A DNA stretch of 64,000 bases from Cysteiniphilum sp. JM-1. Its GTDB lineage: Bacteria > Pseudomonadota > Gammaproteobacteria > Francisellales > Francisellaceae. This document shows positions 53,328 through 61,525 of the stretch, piece after piece. Location of the stretch: NCBI RefSeq assembly GCF_008711525.1, contig NZ_VXKS01000002.1, forward strand, positions 98,738 through 162,737, written 5' to 3'. Position 1 is the stretch's first letter, and each line of letters starts with the position of its first letter. A program made the translations under genes and the position numbers. The notes under the pieces are model-generated. The model did no database searches, was not told the origin of the DNA, and was given only the letters and a program-made list of their open reading frames with translations.

Positions 53328-56307
53328 AATCGTCCTCTTTGAGTATATTCTCTTCAACTAATGGGATAAGCTCATCAATCATTAATGTTAAAATGTCATC
53401 GACTGACTTGTATTGATATCTTTGTTTATATAGCCTAAATTTTTGCTGTAATGTCCCCTTGGGAAAAATATCAGCTAATGTTTTTAACACAGCGATCACA
53501 TCATATTTCTTCCAAAGATGATTGCGCACATACATATCTTCACTGGTTGTCGTATACGTCCACAAATCAATCGCTGGTAAGATCAGATTCAGCGCATGAC
53601 CAACAGTACCTTTTTTCGTTATAAACTTAGCTAAGAAGGTCACCCCCTGATGGCTTGGACCATGCGCATGAGACTTCAAAACATTGATTTCATCTTGTGT
53701 TAATTGAAAATGCCCAAGCGTTTCTTCTGAGCTACTAGTCTGCATATTACCCATAATAAACATCGAGGTAGCAAAGCTGATCATTTGTGGCGAGAAATCC
53801 TCCAAAGATTGTGATGCTAAGGCAATTTGTGTTTTATATTTTCTGGCTTCACGCATATCACGTTGAACTTGATATTGCACTATTTTAGCACTGCTTGTAC
53901 GATGGAATTCATCAAATACAATTCTTTTACTTGTATGCAATGATTGCTCAAACTCAGTTTGATGGTACGAATGATATATATCAGGTGCATTGAGCATATC
54001 ATTTTCATCTGGTAGATAGATATTTAATCCAAGCACATACCTTGCCAACATATAACCAATCGTCGTTTGTTTGAAATGTTTATCCGCTGCACTACTATCT
54101 AGTGACTTAAGATCAAGTGCTAAGATACGTGCCACTGAAAAATCAACTTCAGATGCCATAGACAAACTTGGATATTGGCGAATCGCTGCCGAAATCAGAC
54201 GATTATAGTTCTGTGTATAGGTCTCATTAGTACTCGCAATCACTTTATAATATATATCTTTAATCTGTGAAAACTGACATGCACTTACCGTATCCTTTAA
54301 AGTAGGCATGGCATATACTTGTGCCTTTTTAGCAAGCGTATATTCTCCCTGACCAAACAAATAATCAACCACCTGCCACCAATGATCAAATGTTTGATCT
54401 GAGGTTTGTTGATTTAAATATTGATCGATCTTAGAACATCTGCCTAGAATATATTGTTTTGGCTGATGATCATCACTTACCATCTGATAACTAACATCAA
54501 TAATCAATAATAACATCGCTGTCATCCCTTCAGGTAAATCACGATCTAATGCATCTTGTAGCAAGATAGCAATAAAGTTGATTAAAAACTGCTTTTGGTG
54601 CGCACTAGGTTTTCTCATCCCCAACGGCGTATCAAAGACATTAATTGCCATATCATCACTTAAGCTTAAACGATGATATTGAATATAATCTGCATGTTTA
54701 GGTACCATCGCCTGTAAACGTCTCATCATACCAAAAGAAGACTCACCAATATCAATGATTCCTATGATCGGTAACTGTTTCGACTGAGCATACATCGCCA
54801 CCGCATCGTTTAGTGTATTAAGCAATACTGATTTTCCCGAGCCACTTCTGGCGTAAATCATCTCAACCCAACTGACTTGCTCACTGGAGCCTGATTGATA
54901 ATGCCACAGCTTGCGCTCAAGTGTACGAAAATGAACACCTCCATCAGCAAAAACTTGCGCTGGAATCTGCAATGGCAGCATATAAAGTGACGCTTTTATT
55001 GGCATTGCGGTTGCCGGATCAATCGGGGCATGTGTCATCGCCATAATACTATCAACATAAGCCTTGCAAGGATCACCGTGATGCGCTTTGATCTGCGCAC
55101 TGCCCCAAGCATTCACCGCTTTAGTTAGCGCGCGCGTTTGTTTCTTAAGCTGCAATACATCCTGATTGGTCACATAAGTGCATAATAGCATCGTCATTTT
55201 AACAATCGCTTGAGACTCTGAACGCTCAAGATCAGCCAATAAATCACGTGCATTTAGAATAAGCTTATTATCGGCATGACTAAAAGCTAAAAATTTTGCC
55301 AAAATCGATTTGATTTTTAACAGCGCTTGTCCGCCCGGGCGAATACAGTAACTGATCCGAAATGGTGCATTAATAGCGGTTAATTGATTAAACAAGGCAT
55401 AGAACCCTACTTTTTCAAGTGGAAAAAACTCAAGCCCAATGACGCTTGCCAATAGATCATCACATGCAATCGTCTCTGATTTCTCAATGGTTAATGTATC
55501 GGTTAATAATTGACGATCTAACGCAATATTACCAAGCGTGGCTTCTTTGGTTTGCTCATGCGTTTGTAGTGCCCACGAATCACTTCTTACTCTTGGCTGC
55601 CAATTGGAGAGATCCTTATGCGGATAAATTTGTGTTTTTATCAAACGTATCGCCTCAGTGCCATCAAGCAAGGTTATAGCTAATTGTAACTGTTTAAAAA
55701 CCTCACAAAGGCTCTCAATAAACCCTGCATGTAACGCGCATAGCATATCAGCGCTTTGTACCAAATAATCAGACATATGCTCCAAAACCATTTTATCTTT
55801 GATCGTTGCTTGTGATTTAAAGCGTTTAATATCCTCTTTATCTAAAAGGGTTAGATGTGATGAGACCACAATAAAAACCCGTAAATCACAACAGTTCTGT
55901 ATCAGATGTTGCCGCTTTAACGCGACTAGCTCTTTAGGAATATCTGCTTGTAATAAGGTTAAATTATTCTGCCAATTTTGTGTTATATCATAAGCTTTGT
56001 CTGCTGCCATAGCCGGTTTATAATCCACCACAAACTGCAAACTATGTCCAAGCTTTGATAAATAAGGTTGTAAAACTTGTGATAGTTTATCGGATAAAGC
56101 TTGCAACTGCATAATCGATGAAACCTGTGAAAAGCCCTCTAACTCAAAAACACTCATAATTGAGCCATCTTTACTAACCAATATTGACTGCTCATTATCC
56201 AGCGCATATAGATCGCAATACGCATGTAAATCTTGCTTTAAATAATGCGACAGCCAGCTAACCAATGCCCGACTACCACCATGTATAAATTCAAACCAGC
56301 TTTTCAT
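53317..56307 (-). CDS. dotO: DotO/IcmB, VirB4-like secretion ATPase
   Basis: This 996-residue protein is close to Legionella DotO (about 1009). Walker A is YARSGSGKSVLLNTLNDA (about 484-501) and Walker B RIVFDEFHRT (about 798-807), followed by ALASQSLEDFSPQMISFATS, a conserved arginine/Q motif region of VirB4-like ATPases. The N-terminal domain begins WFEFIHGGSRALVSWLS and contains LYALDNEQSILVSKDGSIMS. DotO forms the cytoplasmic hexameric ATPase base at the inner membrane that powers assembly and substrate transfer with DotB. The gene is followed by icmW with an 11-nt overlap. No DotB gene is present in the window. Confidence 0.95.
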   Translation of the reverse strand: MKSWFEFIHGGSRALVSWLSHYLKQDLHAYCDLYALDNEQSILVSKDGSIMSVFELEGFSQVSSIMQLQALSDKLSQVLQPYLSKLGHSLQFVVDYKPAMAADKAYDITQNWQNNLTLLQADIPKELVALKRQHLIQNCCDLRVFIVVSSHLTLLDKEDIKRFKSQATIKDKMVLEHMSDYLVQSADMLCALHAGFIESLCEVFKQLQLAITLLDGTEAIRLIKTQIYPHKDLSNWQPRVRSDSWALQTHEQTKEATLGNIALDRQLLTDTLTIEKSETIACDDLLASVIGLEFFPLEKVGFYALFNQLTAINAPFRISYCIRPGGQALLKIKSILAKFLAFSHADNKLILNARDLLADLERSESQAIVKMTMLLCTYVTNQDVLQLKKQTRALTKAVNAWGSAQIKAHHGDPCKAYVDSIMAMTHAPIDPATAMPIKASLYMLPLQIPAQVFADGGVHFRTLERKLWHYQSGSSEQVSWVEMIYARSGSGKSVLLNTLNDAVAMYAQSKQLPIIGIIDIGESSFGMMRRLQAMVPKHADYIQYHRLSLSDDMAINVFDTPLGMRKPSAHQKQFLINFIAILLQDALDRDLPEGMTAMLLLIIDVSYQMVSDDHQPKQYILGRCSKIDQYLNQQTSDQTFDHWWQVVDYLFGQGEYTLAKKAQVYAMPTLKDTVSACQFSQIKDIYYKVIASTNETYTQNYNRLISAAIRQYPSLSMASEVDFSVARILALDLKSLDSSAADKHFKQTTIGYMLARYVLGLNIYLPDENDMLNAPDIYHSYHQTEFEQSLHTSKRIVFDEFHRTSSAKIVQYQVQRDMREARKYKTQIALASQSLEDFSPQMISFATSMFIMGNMQTSSSEETLGHFQLTQDEINVLKSHAHGPSHQGVTFLAKFITKKGTVGHALNLILPAIDLWTYTTTSEDMYVRNHLWKKYDVIAVLKTLADIFPKGTLQQKFRLYKQRYQYKSVDDILTLMIDELIPLVEENILKEDDYAE

Positions 56308-56422
56308 ATTTTCTTATAATATTATTTATCATTTATCTTAAATTAAAGTAAGGGCAATTCATGAATTGCCCTTACATGAATTGCCCCTACTGTTTTGATG
56401 GGAATATCTTCATAACCGCTAT

Positions 56423-57643
56423 TTATTGAAAAACATATCCAGAGCTCATCAACACTTCATTTTTCTGATCATCAATCTTTAACACCTTACCGTAACCATC
56501 GATATTATCGCCAAGTGTTATTGATTGCGTAACGCCTTTGTCATTTTGTAACCATGCATATTTACCAACGACTGCAACCAGTGATAATGGGTTTTTAATC
56601 AAGGTATTTTTCATCGTTAATGCATGCAACATCTCGTACATCTGTTGTACTTTCTGTGCAGTGATATCATTACCATTAATCAGCGAGTCCATCGACACTT
56701 TCTGTCTTTGCTGAGCTTCTTGCGCTGCCTGCTGTTGTTGACTTTCTTGCATTTTTTGCTCATTTTTAAGCAGTTCAATCAACGCCTTTTGTTGCTCAGA
56801 AAATGATTTCACCTGTTGCTCAAGTGCTGACATTCTATGATTGAATACTTTTGTATGTGTTGCTACTTGTGAACTTGCTTCCATATGTCTATTTATTTGA
56901 TCTTGCTCAACAGCTAATTGCTCAGGATCGCTCTGAGTCCTTGGATCATAATGAATATTCGCATTATCAGCTGCCGATAAATCTTGACGAATATCAGACT
57001 GAAAAGGCTTAACCCTTGTCGTATTTTGACCAGAAGAACGCAGAGTATCATTGTTTATCTTATGGTTTACGGTAATTTCATTTGTATCATGTGCTTTAAG
57101 CATCGATTGACCAACATCAGCGTTATTTACCTTATTTACCTTATTTACCTTATTTTCATTATCGATTGTTTCTATCAAACCACTCTGATTAGTCATCGAA
57201 TTATCCGAATGAACCATATCATTTGCTTTATTCTCTGGCATGCTCTTAGTATTAGCCTGTGGTAATTTTTTGGTTGCATTTGATGGCAACGACGATATAT
57301 TGCTTTGACTATCAGCTGCCTGACTTGTCTTGTTGTTCTGTTCTAGATGATTGGAATTGACCGCTTGAAAATCATCAAACCCTTGATTAATTGCTGCAGT
57401 CACTGGTTTAGCGTGATAAGGCACGACTATTCGATAGCCTAAATACACACCAAAACCAATAACTACAACAACCCCCGCCATAACGACATGTGCAAACTGC
57501 AAACGAAAGCCGTTCATATCTTTTAACTTTTCAAATAACTTGATTGACCGCCAATTAATAACGAATGTTTTTAGGCGCTTAAGTGCTTTTAAATGCTTCA
57601 AGTTTTTTAGTTTTTCAACTATTGCCAATAGCTTGTGTTTCAT
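56423..57643 (-). CDS. dotF: DotF/IcmG, inner-membrane protein of the core complex
   Basis: The start is the ATG at 57643 with AAAGGAAAAG upstream; an alternative GTG at 57679 overlaps dotG by 8 nt. The result is 406 residues, longer than Legionella DotF (about 269) because of a long Asn/Ser/Thr-rich periplasmic region. There is one membrane segment (about 54-72: VVMAGVVVVIGFGVYLGYRI), then a coiled coil rich in Gln (about 265-325) and a conserved C-terminal domain AVVGKYAWLQNDKGVTQSIT, LGDNIDGYGKV and SGYVFQ. Near residue 165 a 9-nt unit repeats three times (codons for Asn-Lys-Val). DotF and DotG form the inner-membrane part that links to DotC-DotD-DotH. Confidence 0.82.
   Translation of the reverse strand: MKHKLLAIVEKLKNLKHLKALKRLKTFVINWRSIKLFEKLKDMNGFRLQFAHVVMAGVVVVIGFGVYLGYRIVVPYHAKPVTAAINQGFDDFQAVNSNHLEQNNKTSQAADSQSNISSLPSNATKKLPQANTKSMPENKANDMVHSDNSMTNQSGLIETIDNENKVNKVNKVNNADVGQSMLKAHDTNEITVNHKINNDTLRSSGQNTTRVKPFQSDIRQDLSAADNANIHYDPRTQSDPEQLAVEQDQINRHMEASSQVATHTKVFNHRMSALEQQVKSFSEQQKALIELLKNEQKMQESQQQQAAQEAQQRQKVSMDSLINGNDITAQKVQQMYEMLHALTMKNTLIKNPLSLVAVVGKYAWLQNDKGVTQSITLGDNIDGYGKVLKIDDQKNEVLMSSGYVFQ
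57124..57150. repeat. Three 9-bp tandem units inside dotF
   Basis: TTATTTACC is repeated three times on the plus strand, encoding (Asn-Lys-Val) units in the periplasmic linker of dotF. Length changes would stay in frame. Confidence 0.85.
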
Positions 57644-57671
57644 ATCTTTTCTTTTCCTTTCATTCGTACAC

Positions 57672-58928
57672 TTATGCACTCACATCATTGGTAAATAAAA
57701 TCCCAACACCAGTACCTTGATATAACTTAACGGTTGGCGGTCGGTTAAAGATCGATGCCATATTGGCACTTAATGCCGTACCAACCTGCCCAAGACCAGA
57801 AAATGCAGCACTTCTCACTGTCGGTTGATTATTGTTGTTGACATTAAAACACGGTAGTAGTCCACCACTTTGCCCACTTAAACATATCTGTTGATTTTGA
57901 TTTTGGTTGGAGAAATACGTACCAAACCCTTGTAAAAATGCTGCAGCAAATAAACTACCATAACGCTCGATATAGTGATGATTAACGTCACTAGCCAATG
58001 CAATTTGCGCGGTTGAACCATCTACCGCATAAGCATTGATAGCAATACTTTGATTTCTGCCTGGCATTGACATCAGATTAAATTTAACCACAACATAATC
58101 CCCTTCACGCGTAAAACCACCTAAGAGCTTCGCTCCCTTTAATGGTCCTTCAACAATGTGTGCCAACACAGGTGTCCCAATCTGATCACTATTGACCGAA
58201 GTATCAATCACGGCAAAACCAATATATCCTGCTTTAACCAGTACTGACTTATCTAATTGGCTCGTATTATCACCCATATTACCTGAGTTATCCTTAGGCG
58301 ATTGTGTCATTGCCATTTGCGATTTATTTGCCCATACAGAAACAACGCCTTGTACATCTTTTTGATAAAGCTGTTCTGCTTGCTCATTACTAAGTGGCTT
58401 GTTATATACCGCATTCAAATCTTCTTGTGATCTTTGCTCAATTGCCGCTGCCTGATTTTCATCACTAGTATGATTTAACTGCTGATTTCTTTGTAATAAC
58501 GCGCTTTGTTTTGGATCTACTTTTATCGACTCATCTACAGGAGTTTCTTCTGGTATATTCTTTTTGTCAGCCTTATCTGTGTGACTTTTGTCATGATGAT
58601 CCATTAATTGACTTTGCGCGCGAGCCATATTATTCACTCGACCATCTGGGCGTTGAAAATAGCTTCTCCCCGTTATGGCTGCTTGATTGTACTGATCGCT
58701 ATTATAGCGCTGTAATTTTTGTTGATAATTACTCACCGAAATGCTGTTATTTTGCTGCAGATTAAGTGGTGTATTCTCAATAGACGAATTCATCGGTTGT
58801 CCTTTGTTGATTTCACTTGAACTTGAACAGCTATTCATAAGAAATCCAGCAATAAACAAAATACACATAACGGCAATAACAATCCGTGATTTTGGCATAC
58901 TTAATAGTTTTTTAATTACCCCTTTCAT
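57672..58928 (-). CDS. dotG: DotG/IcmE, VirB10-like core protein, short form
   Basis: This 418-residue protein has an N-terminal membrane segment (about 15-33: RIVIAVMCILFIAGFLMNSC), a Gln/Asn-rich variable region (about 35-200) and a C-terminal VirB10-like domain with VLVKAGYIGFAVIDTSVNSD, TPVLAHIVEGPLKGAKLLGG, FTREGDYVVVKFNLMSMPG, YAVDGSTAQIALASDV and GSLFAAAFLQGFGTYFSN. DotG spans both membranes and forms the channel of the core complex. Legionella DotG is about 1048 residues because of long degenerate repeats; these are absent here, so this is the minimal form also known from IncI-type TraO proteins. It overlaps dotH by 4 nt (ATGA). Confidence 0.9.
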   Translation of the reverse strand: MKGVIKKLLSMPKSRIVIAVMCILFIAGFLMNSCSSSSEINKGQPMNSSIENTPLNLQQNNSISVSNYQQKLQRYNSDQYNQAAITGRSYFQRPDGRVNNMARAQSQLMDHHDKSHTDKADKKNIPEETPVDESIKVDPKQSALLQRNQQLNHTSDENQAAAIEQRSQEDLNAVYNKPLSNEQAEQLYQKDVQGVVSVWANKSQMAMTQSPKDNSGNMGDNTSQLDKSVLVKAGYIGFAVIDTSVNSDQIGTPVLAHIVEGPLKGAKLLGGFTREGDYVVVKFNLMSMPGRNQSIAINAYAVDGSTAQIALASDVNHHYIERYGSLFAAAFLQGFGTYFSNQNQNQQICLSGQSGGLLPCFNVNNNNQPTVRSAAFSGLGQVGTALSANMASIFNRPPTVKLYQGTGVGILFTNDVSA

Positions 58929-59863
58929 GACTGTTCCTCACCGCTTACCTGAATCGTTTGCGTAGATCCATTTTTATCCGTTAACAAAATATAAGGCGCT
59001 TTAGTTAAACTATAGGCATGCATATGACTCATCGTATTATAAGCCTGTGCATCAAAGCCTGGAGAAGATAAAGTTGAACTAGTTAACAAAAGATACTTTC
59101 CTTGATAATCCCACATTCTGGCATCTGAATCTGTTTCAATAGTCAGCGCCTTTGCACCAGCTAAGCTAATCCCTGCCAGTAGTTCTTGAAGGTATTTAGG
59201 CGCTTGATCTAAGTTTTCCTGATTTTGATCTCCTGCTTGTGCGGCTTGCACTTGGATATAGTCTTGTGAATCATAACTATCTTGCCCTGAGATCACATTG
59301 ATCATTAATGGCACGGCAACCCCTGAAAGCATTAATGCCATATTGGTATGACTATAACTTTTGAGTGCTTGAATCAATAACACACTTTTGCCTGATTGCT
59401 TGACATTAAAATCATCAGGATTTCCCACTGTAAAGGAATCCAACGGCCATGGACTGCCATTTTGATCAGTAATAACTACTGAGGTCACCATCCCCTTTGT
59501 TACAATCACTAAAGGTGCATCTTTAGTATTTCCTGGTTTAATACTCGCACTTAATGTGCGATTTTGGGCACTTAAAGTCTCCCCTGGTGATAGCTCAGTT
59601 GCCTGCTGATGCGCACTGATGATTGTTTTTAACTTCTCAATTTGTGTCGGTGACATTGCAAAGTCTTGCCTTAATACGTTATTAAACGCCTGTTCATCAT
59701 TTGCGTCTAAAGATTTAGAAGCTGTAGCTGCATAAAGAGAATTTTGTAACAAAAGCATAGCCATCACAGCACAAAGCATACATGCAACTGATCGCCTTAC
59801 TATTTTTGCTGTGTTCAATCGTTTTAACATCCGTTTCATCATCACTGATACAATATGCTGCAA
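58925..59863 (-). CDS. dotH: DotH/IcmK, outer-membrane core protein
   Basis: This 312-residue protein has a signal-like segment (about 24-46, ending NSLYAATA). Downstream ATG codons at 59842, 59839 and 59830 are possible starts. The conserved region has LVIVTKGMVTSVVITDQNGS, PWPLDSFTVGNPDDFNVKQS, MALMLSGVAVPLMINVISG and VQAAQAG, typical of DotH/TraN-like proteins. The C-terminal domain includes YLLLTSSTLSSPG and APYILLTDKNG. DotH forms the outer-membrane ring with DotC and DotD. Length is close to Legionella DotH (about 361). It is the first gene of the second block; its promoter must lie in 59864-60118. Confidence 0.92.
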   Translation of the reverse strand: MQHIVSVMMKRMLKRLNTAKIVRRSVACMLCAVMAMLLLQNSLYAATASKSLDANDEQAFNNVLRQDFAMSPTQIEKLKTIISAHQQATELSPGETLSAQNRTLSASIKPGNTKDAPLVIVTKGMVTSVVITDQNGSPWPLDSFTVGNPDDFNVKQSGKSVLLIQALKSYSHTNMALMLSGVAVPLMINVISGQDSYDSQDYIQVQAAQAGDQNQENLDQAPKYLQELLAGISLAGAKALTIETDSDARMWDYQGKYLLLTSSTLSSPGFDAQAYNTMSHMHAYSLTKAPYILLTDKNGSTQTIQVSGEEQS

Positions 59864-60050
59864 ATATACTTAAATTGCTTAATTTGTAACAATGAACTGA
59901 TGCGCAAAATGACATATTTATCGGTAAAATTAATCTAAAGCAGATAACTCAATGCATAGATATCAATAGCATAAGCATATGATTTTTATGTTACACATTA
60001 TTACTTTCCATGCATACTTCTGCTATTAAATAAAGCATAAGATCGGGGCG

Positions 60051-60100
60051 CGATAATAAGCGATAATAAGCGATAATAAGCGATAATAAGCGATAATAAA
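60051..60100. repeat. Five 10-bp tandem repeats (CGATAATAAG)
   Basis: There are five units, four identical and the last ending AAA. They end 18 nt before the UspA start codon, between dotH (divergent) and the UspA gene. One unit is close to one helical turn, so changes in copy number would shift promoter elements by full turns. Confidence 0.95.
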
Positions 60101-60118
60101 CATCTAAGGATATATTTT

Positions 60119-60616
60119 ATGGATAATTTACGAAATAAACCATTGAGAGTACTCTACGCATTAGATATCTATGAGAAGCATAAATGCGTTATAGATGAAA
60201 CAAGCCTTAATCTTTTTCCTCAAAATACTGAATTTCATATTATGACAGTAATACCTAAAGTGCTTGATACAACAGGTTTTTTAATTGGTGTCATTAATAC
60301 ACTTAATGAGGAGCAATTAACTGAGGCTAAAGCAAAGCTCACTCAACTTATATCTTCCTTAGATGCCAATTATAACATCCTATCGGAAGTCATCATTGAC
60401 AACTCTATTGTTAATGCAATTATTGAATATGTTGATCATAAGCATATAGATTGCGTTATTATTAATGGACAAAAACATGGTCTGTGGGAGCGCCATGTAA
60501 CAGGCAATCAGGAAAAAATTATTGGCATGCTAGACTGTGATGTGATTATTTCCAAAAAATCCTATCTCAATCGCGTTAACAAGGAAACGCAACAAAAAAG
60601 GGAATTGATTCATTAA
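60119..60616 (+). CDS. UspA-family universal stress protein
   Basis: The protein has 165 residues. It shows a Rossmann-like UspA pattern: VLYALDIYEKHKCVIDETSL at the start, then IMTVIPKV, a helix, and near the end DCVIINGQKHGLWERHVTG, followed by NQEKIIGMLDCDVIISK. The last stretch replaces the ATP-binding G-x2-G-x9-G(S/T) motif with G-x3-G-x7-GN, so nucleotide binding is uncertain. UspA proteins are induced in stress and help survival. The gene has an AAGGA ribosome site and lies downstream of the 10-bp tandem repeats. Its stop overlaps the stop of the convergent response regulator by 4 nt. Confidence 0.75.
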   Translation: MDNLRNKPLRVLYALDIYEKHKCVIDETSLNLFPQNTEFHIMTVIPKVLDTTGFLIGVINTLNEEQLTEAKAKLTQLISSLDANYNILSEVIIDNSIVNAIIEYVDHKHIDCVIINGQKHGLWERHVTGNQEKIIGMLDCDVIISKKSYLNRVNKETQQKRELIH

Positions 60617-61380
60617 AATTGTTTTACTTCAGTTGAATCCGAGTGCTCCGTATAATGGATTTCATCTGTTAGGCTATCGGTGTGGTACACGTCTGTTGTT
60701 AGGATGTATCCGCTGCTGTGAACGGTTTTTACAAGGCGTGGATGTGAGGTGTCTTGCTCCACTTTTTTACGTAAGCGCCCGATAGTAATGTCAACTGAAC
60801 GATCCATACCATCATAATTTCTATTGTGCATGGTTTTGGTGATCTGATCTCTTGAAACAACTCTACGCGCATTTTCAATCAAAAGCATCAACAGGTCATA
60901 CTCAGCTCTAGAGAGCTCAACGGTAACCATGTCTCGATCAAACAATGTTCTTTCATAAATATCAAGCCGCCAAGGCCCAAAACAAATATAACGTGAGTTC
61001 ACTTTTTTTGGCGTGCGTTTAATATTAAATACACTCTTTACTTGTGCCACCAGCAAATCTGGATTAAATGGTTTGGTAATATACTGACATGCCCCAAATT
61101 CATAACCTAAGATTCTTTTAATATCACTATCAACTGCGGTGATCATAATCACTGGAATATCACATTGACTACGAATTTGACGACACAGATCGACACCATC
61201 ACCATCGGGTAACATAATATCTAATAGTATCAAATCAGGCTTCAATCTTAGCTTTTTCATACCTTGCTCTGCAGTTTCTGCACAATCTGTACTATAGCCA
61301 TGTTTTTTTAATAAATCTGACACAAGTGTTACTATTTCATTATCATCATCGATAATTAGAATTTTATTGCTTGGTTTCAT
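60613..61380 (-). CDS. OmpR-family response regulator
   Basis: The protein has 255 residues: a complete receiver (about 1-120; KILIIDDDNE, phospho-acceptor in LILLDIMLPDGDGVDLCRQI, VIMITAVD, Lys in YITKPFNPD) and a winged-helix domain (about 130-232; LSRAEYDLLMLLIENARRVV, SVDITIGRLRKKVEQD, VKTVHSSGYIL). The C-terminal extra 20 residues are acidic and His/Thr-rich. AAGGAG precedes the ATG. It is a full, ordinary response regulator with no kinase beside it, and the membrane kinase at 47-48 kb is a possible partner. In Legionella the related PmrA and CpxR control dot/icm and effector genes; whether this one does so is unknown. Confidence 0.92.
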   Translation of the reverse strand: MKPSNKILIIDDDNEIVTLVSDLLKKHGYSTDCAETAEQGMKKLRLKPDLILLDIMLPDGDGVDLCRQIRSQCDIPVIMITAVDSDIKRILGYEFGACQYITKPFNPDLLVAQVKSVFNIKRTPKKVNSRYICFGPWRLDIYERTLFDRDMVTVELSRAEYDLLMLLIENARRVVSRDQITKTMHNRNYDGMDRSVDITIGRLRKKVEQDTSHPRLVKTVHSSGYILTTDVYHTDSLTDEIHYTEHSDSTEVKQF

Positions 61381-61525
61381 TGTATCTCCTTCTTATTAAC
61401 TCAATACAAATTTCTATAACTCGTTACAATATCTAGCGTATGCAACAAGGGTGAATCAGTCAATATCAGTATAATATTTGATTCACTCAGATATATTCTG
61501 ATACTTAATGAATGAAGTTGATTCC

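Noticed and set aside
60051..60100. Possible CRISPR array
   Set aside because: The units are contiguous 10-mers without spacers, so this is a simple tandem repeat.
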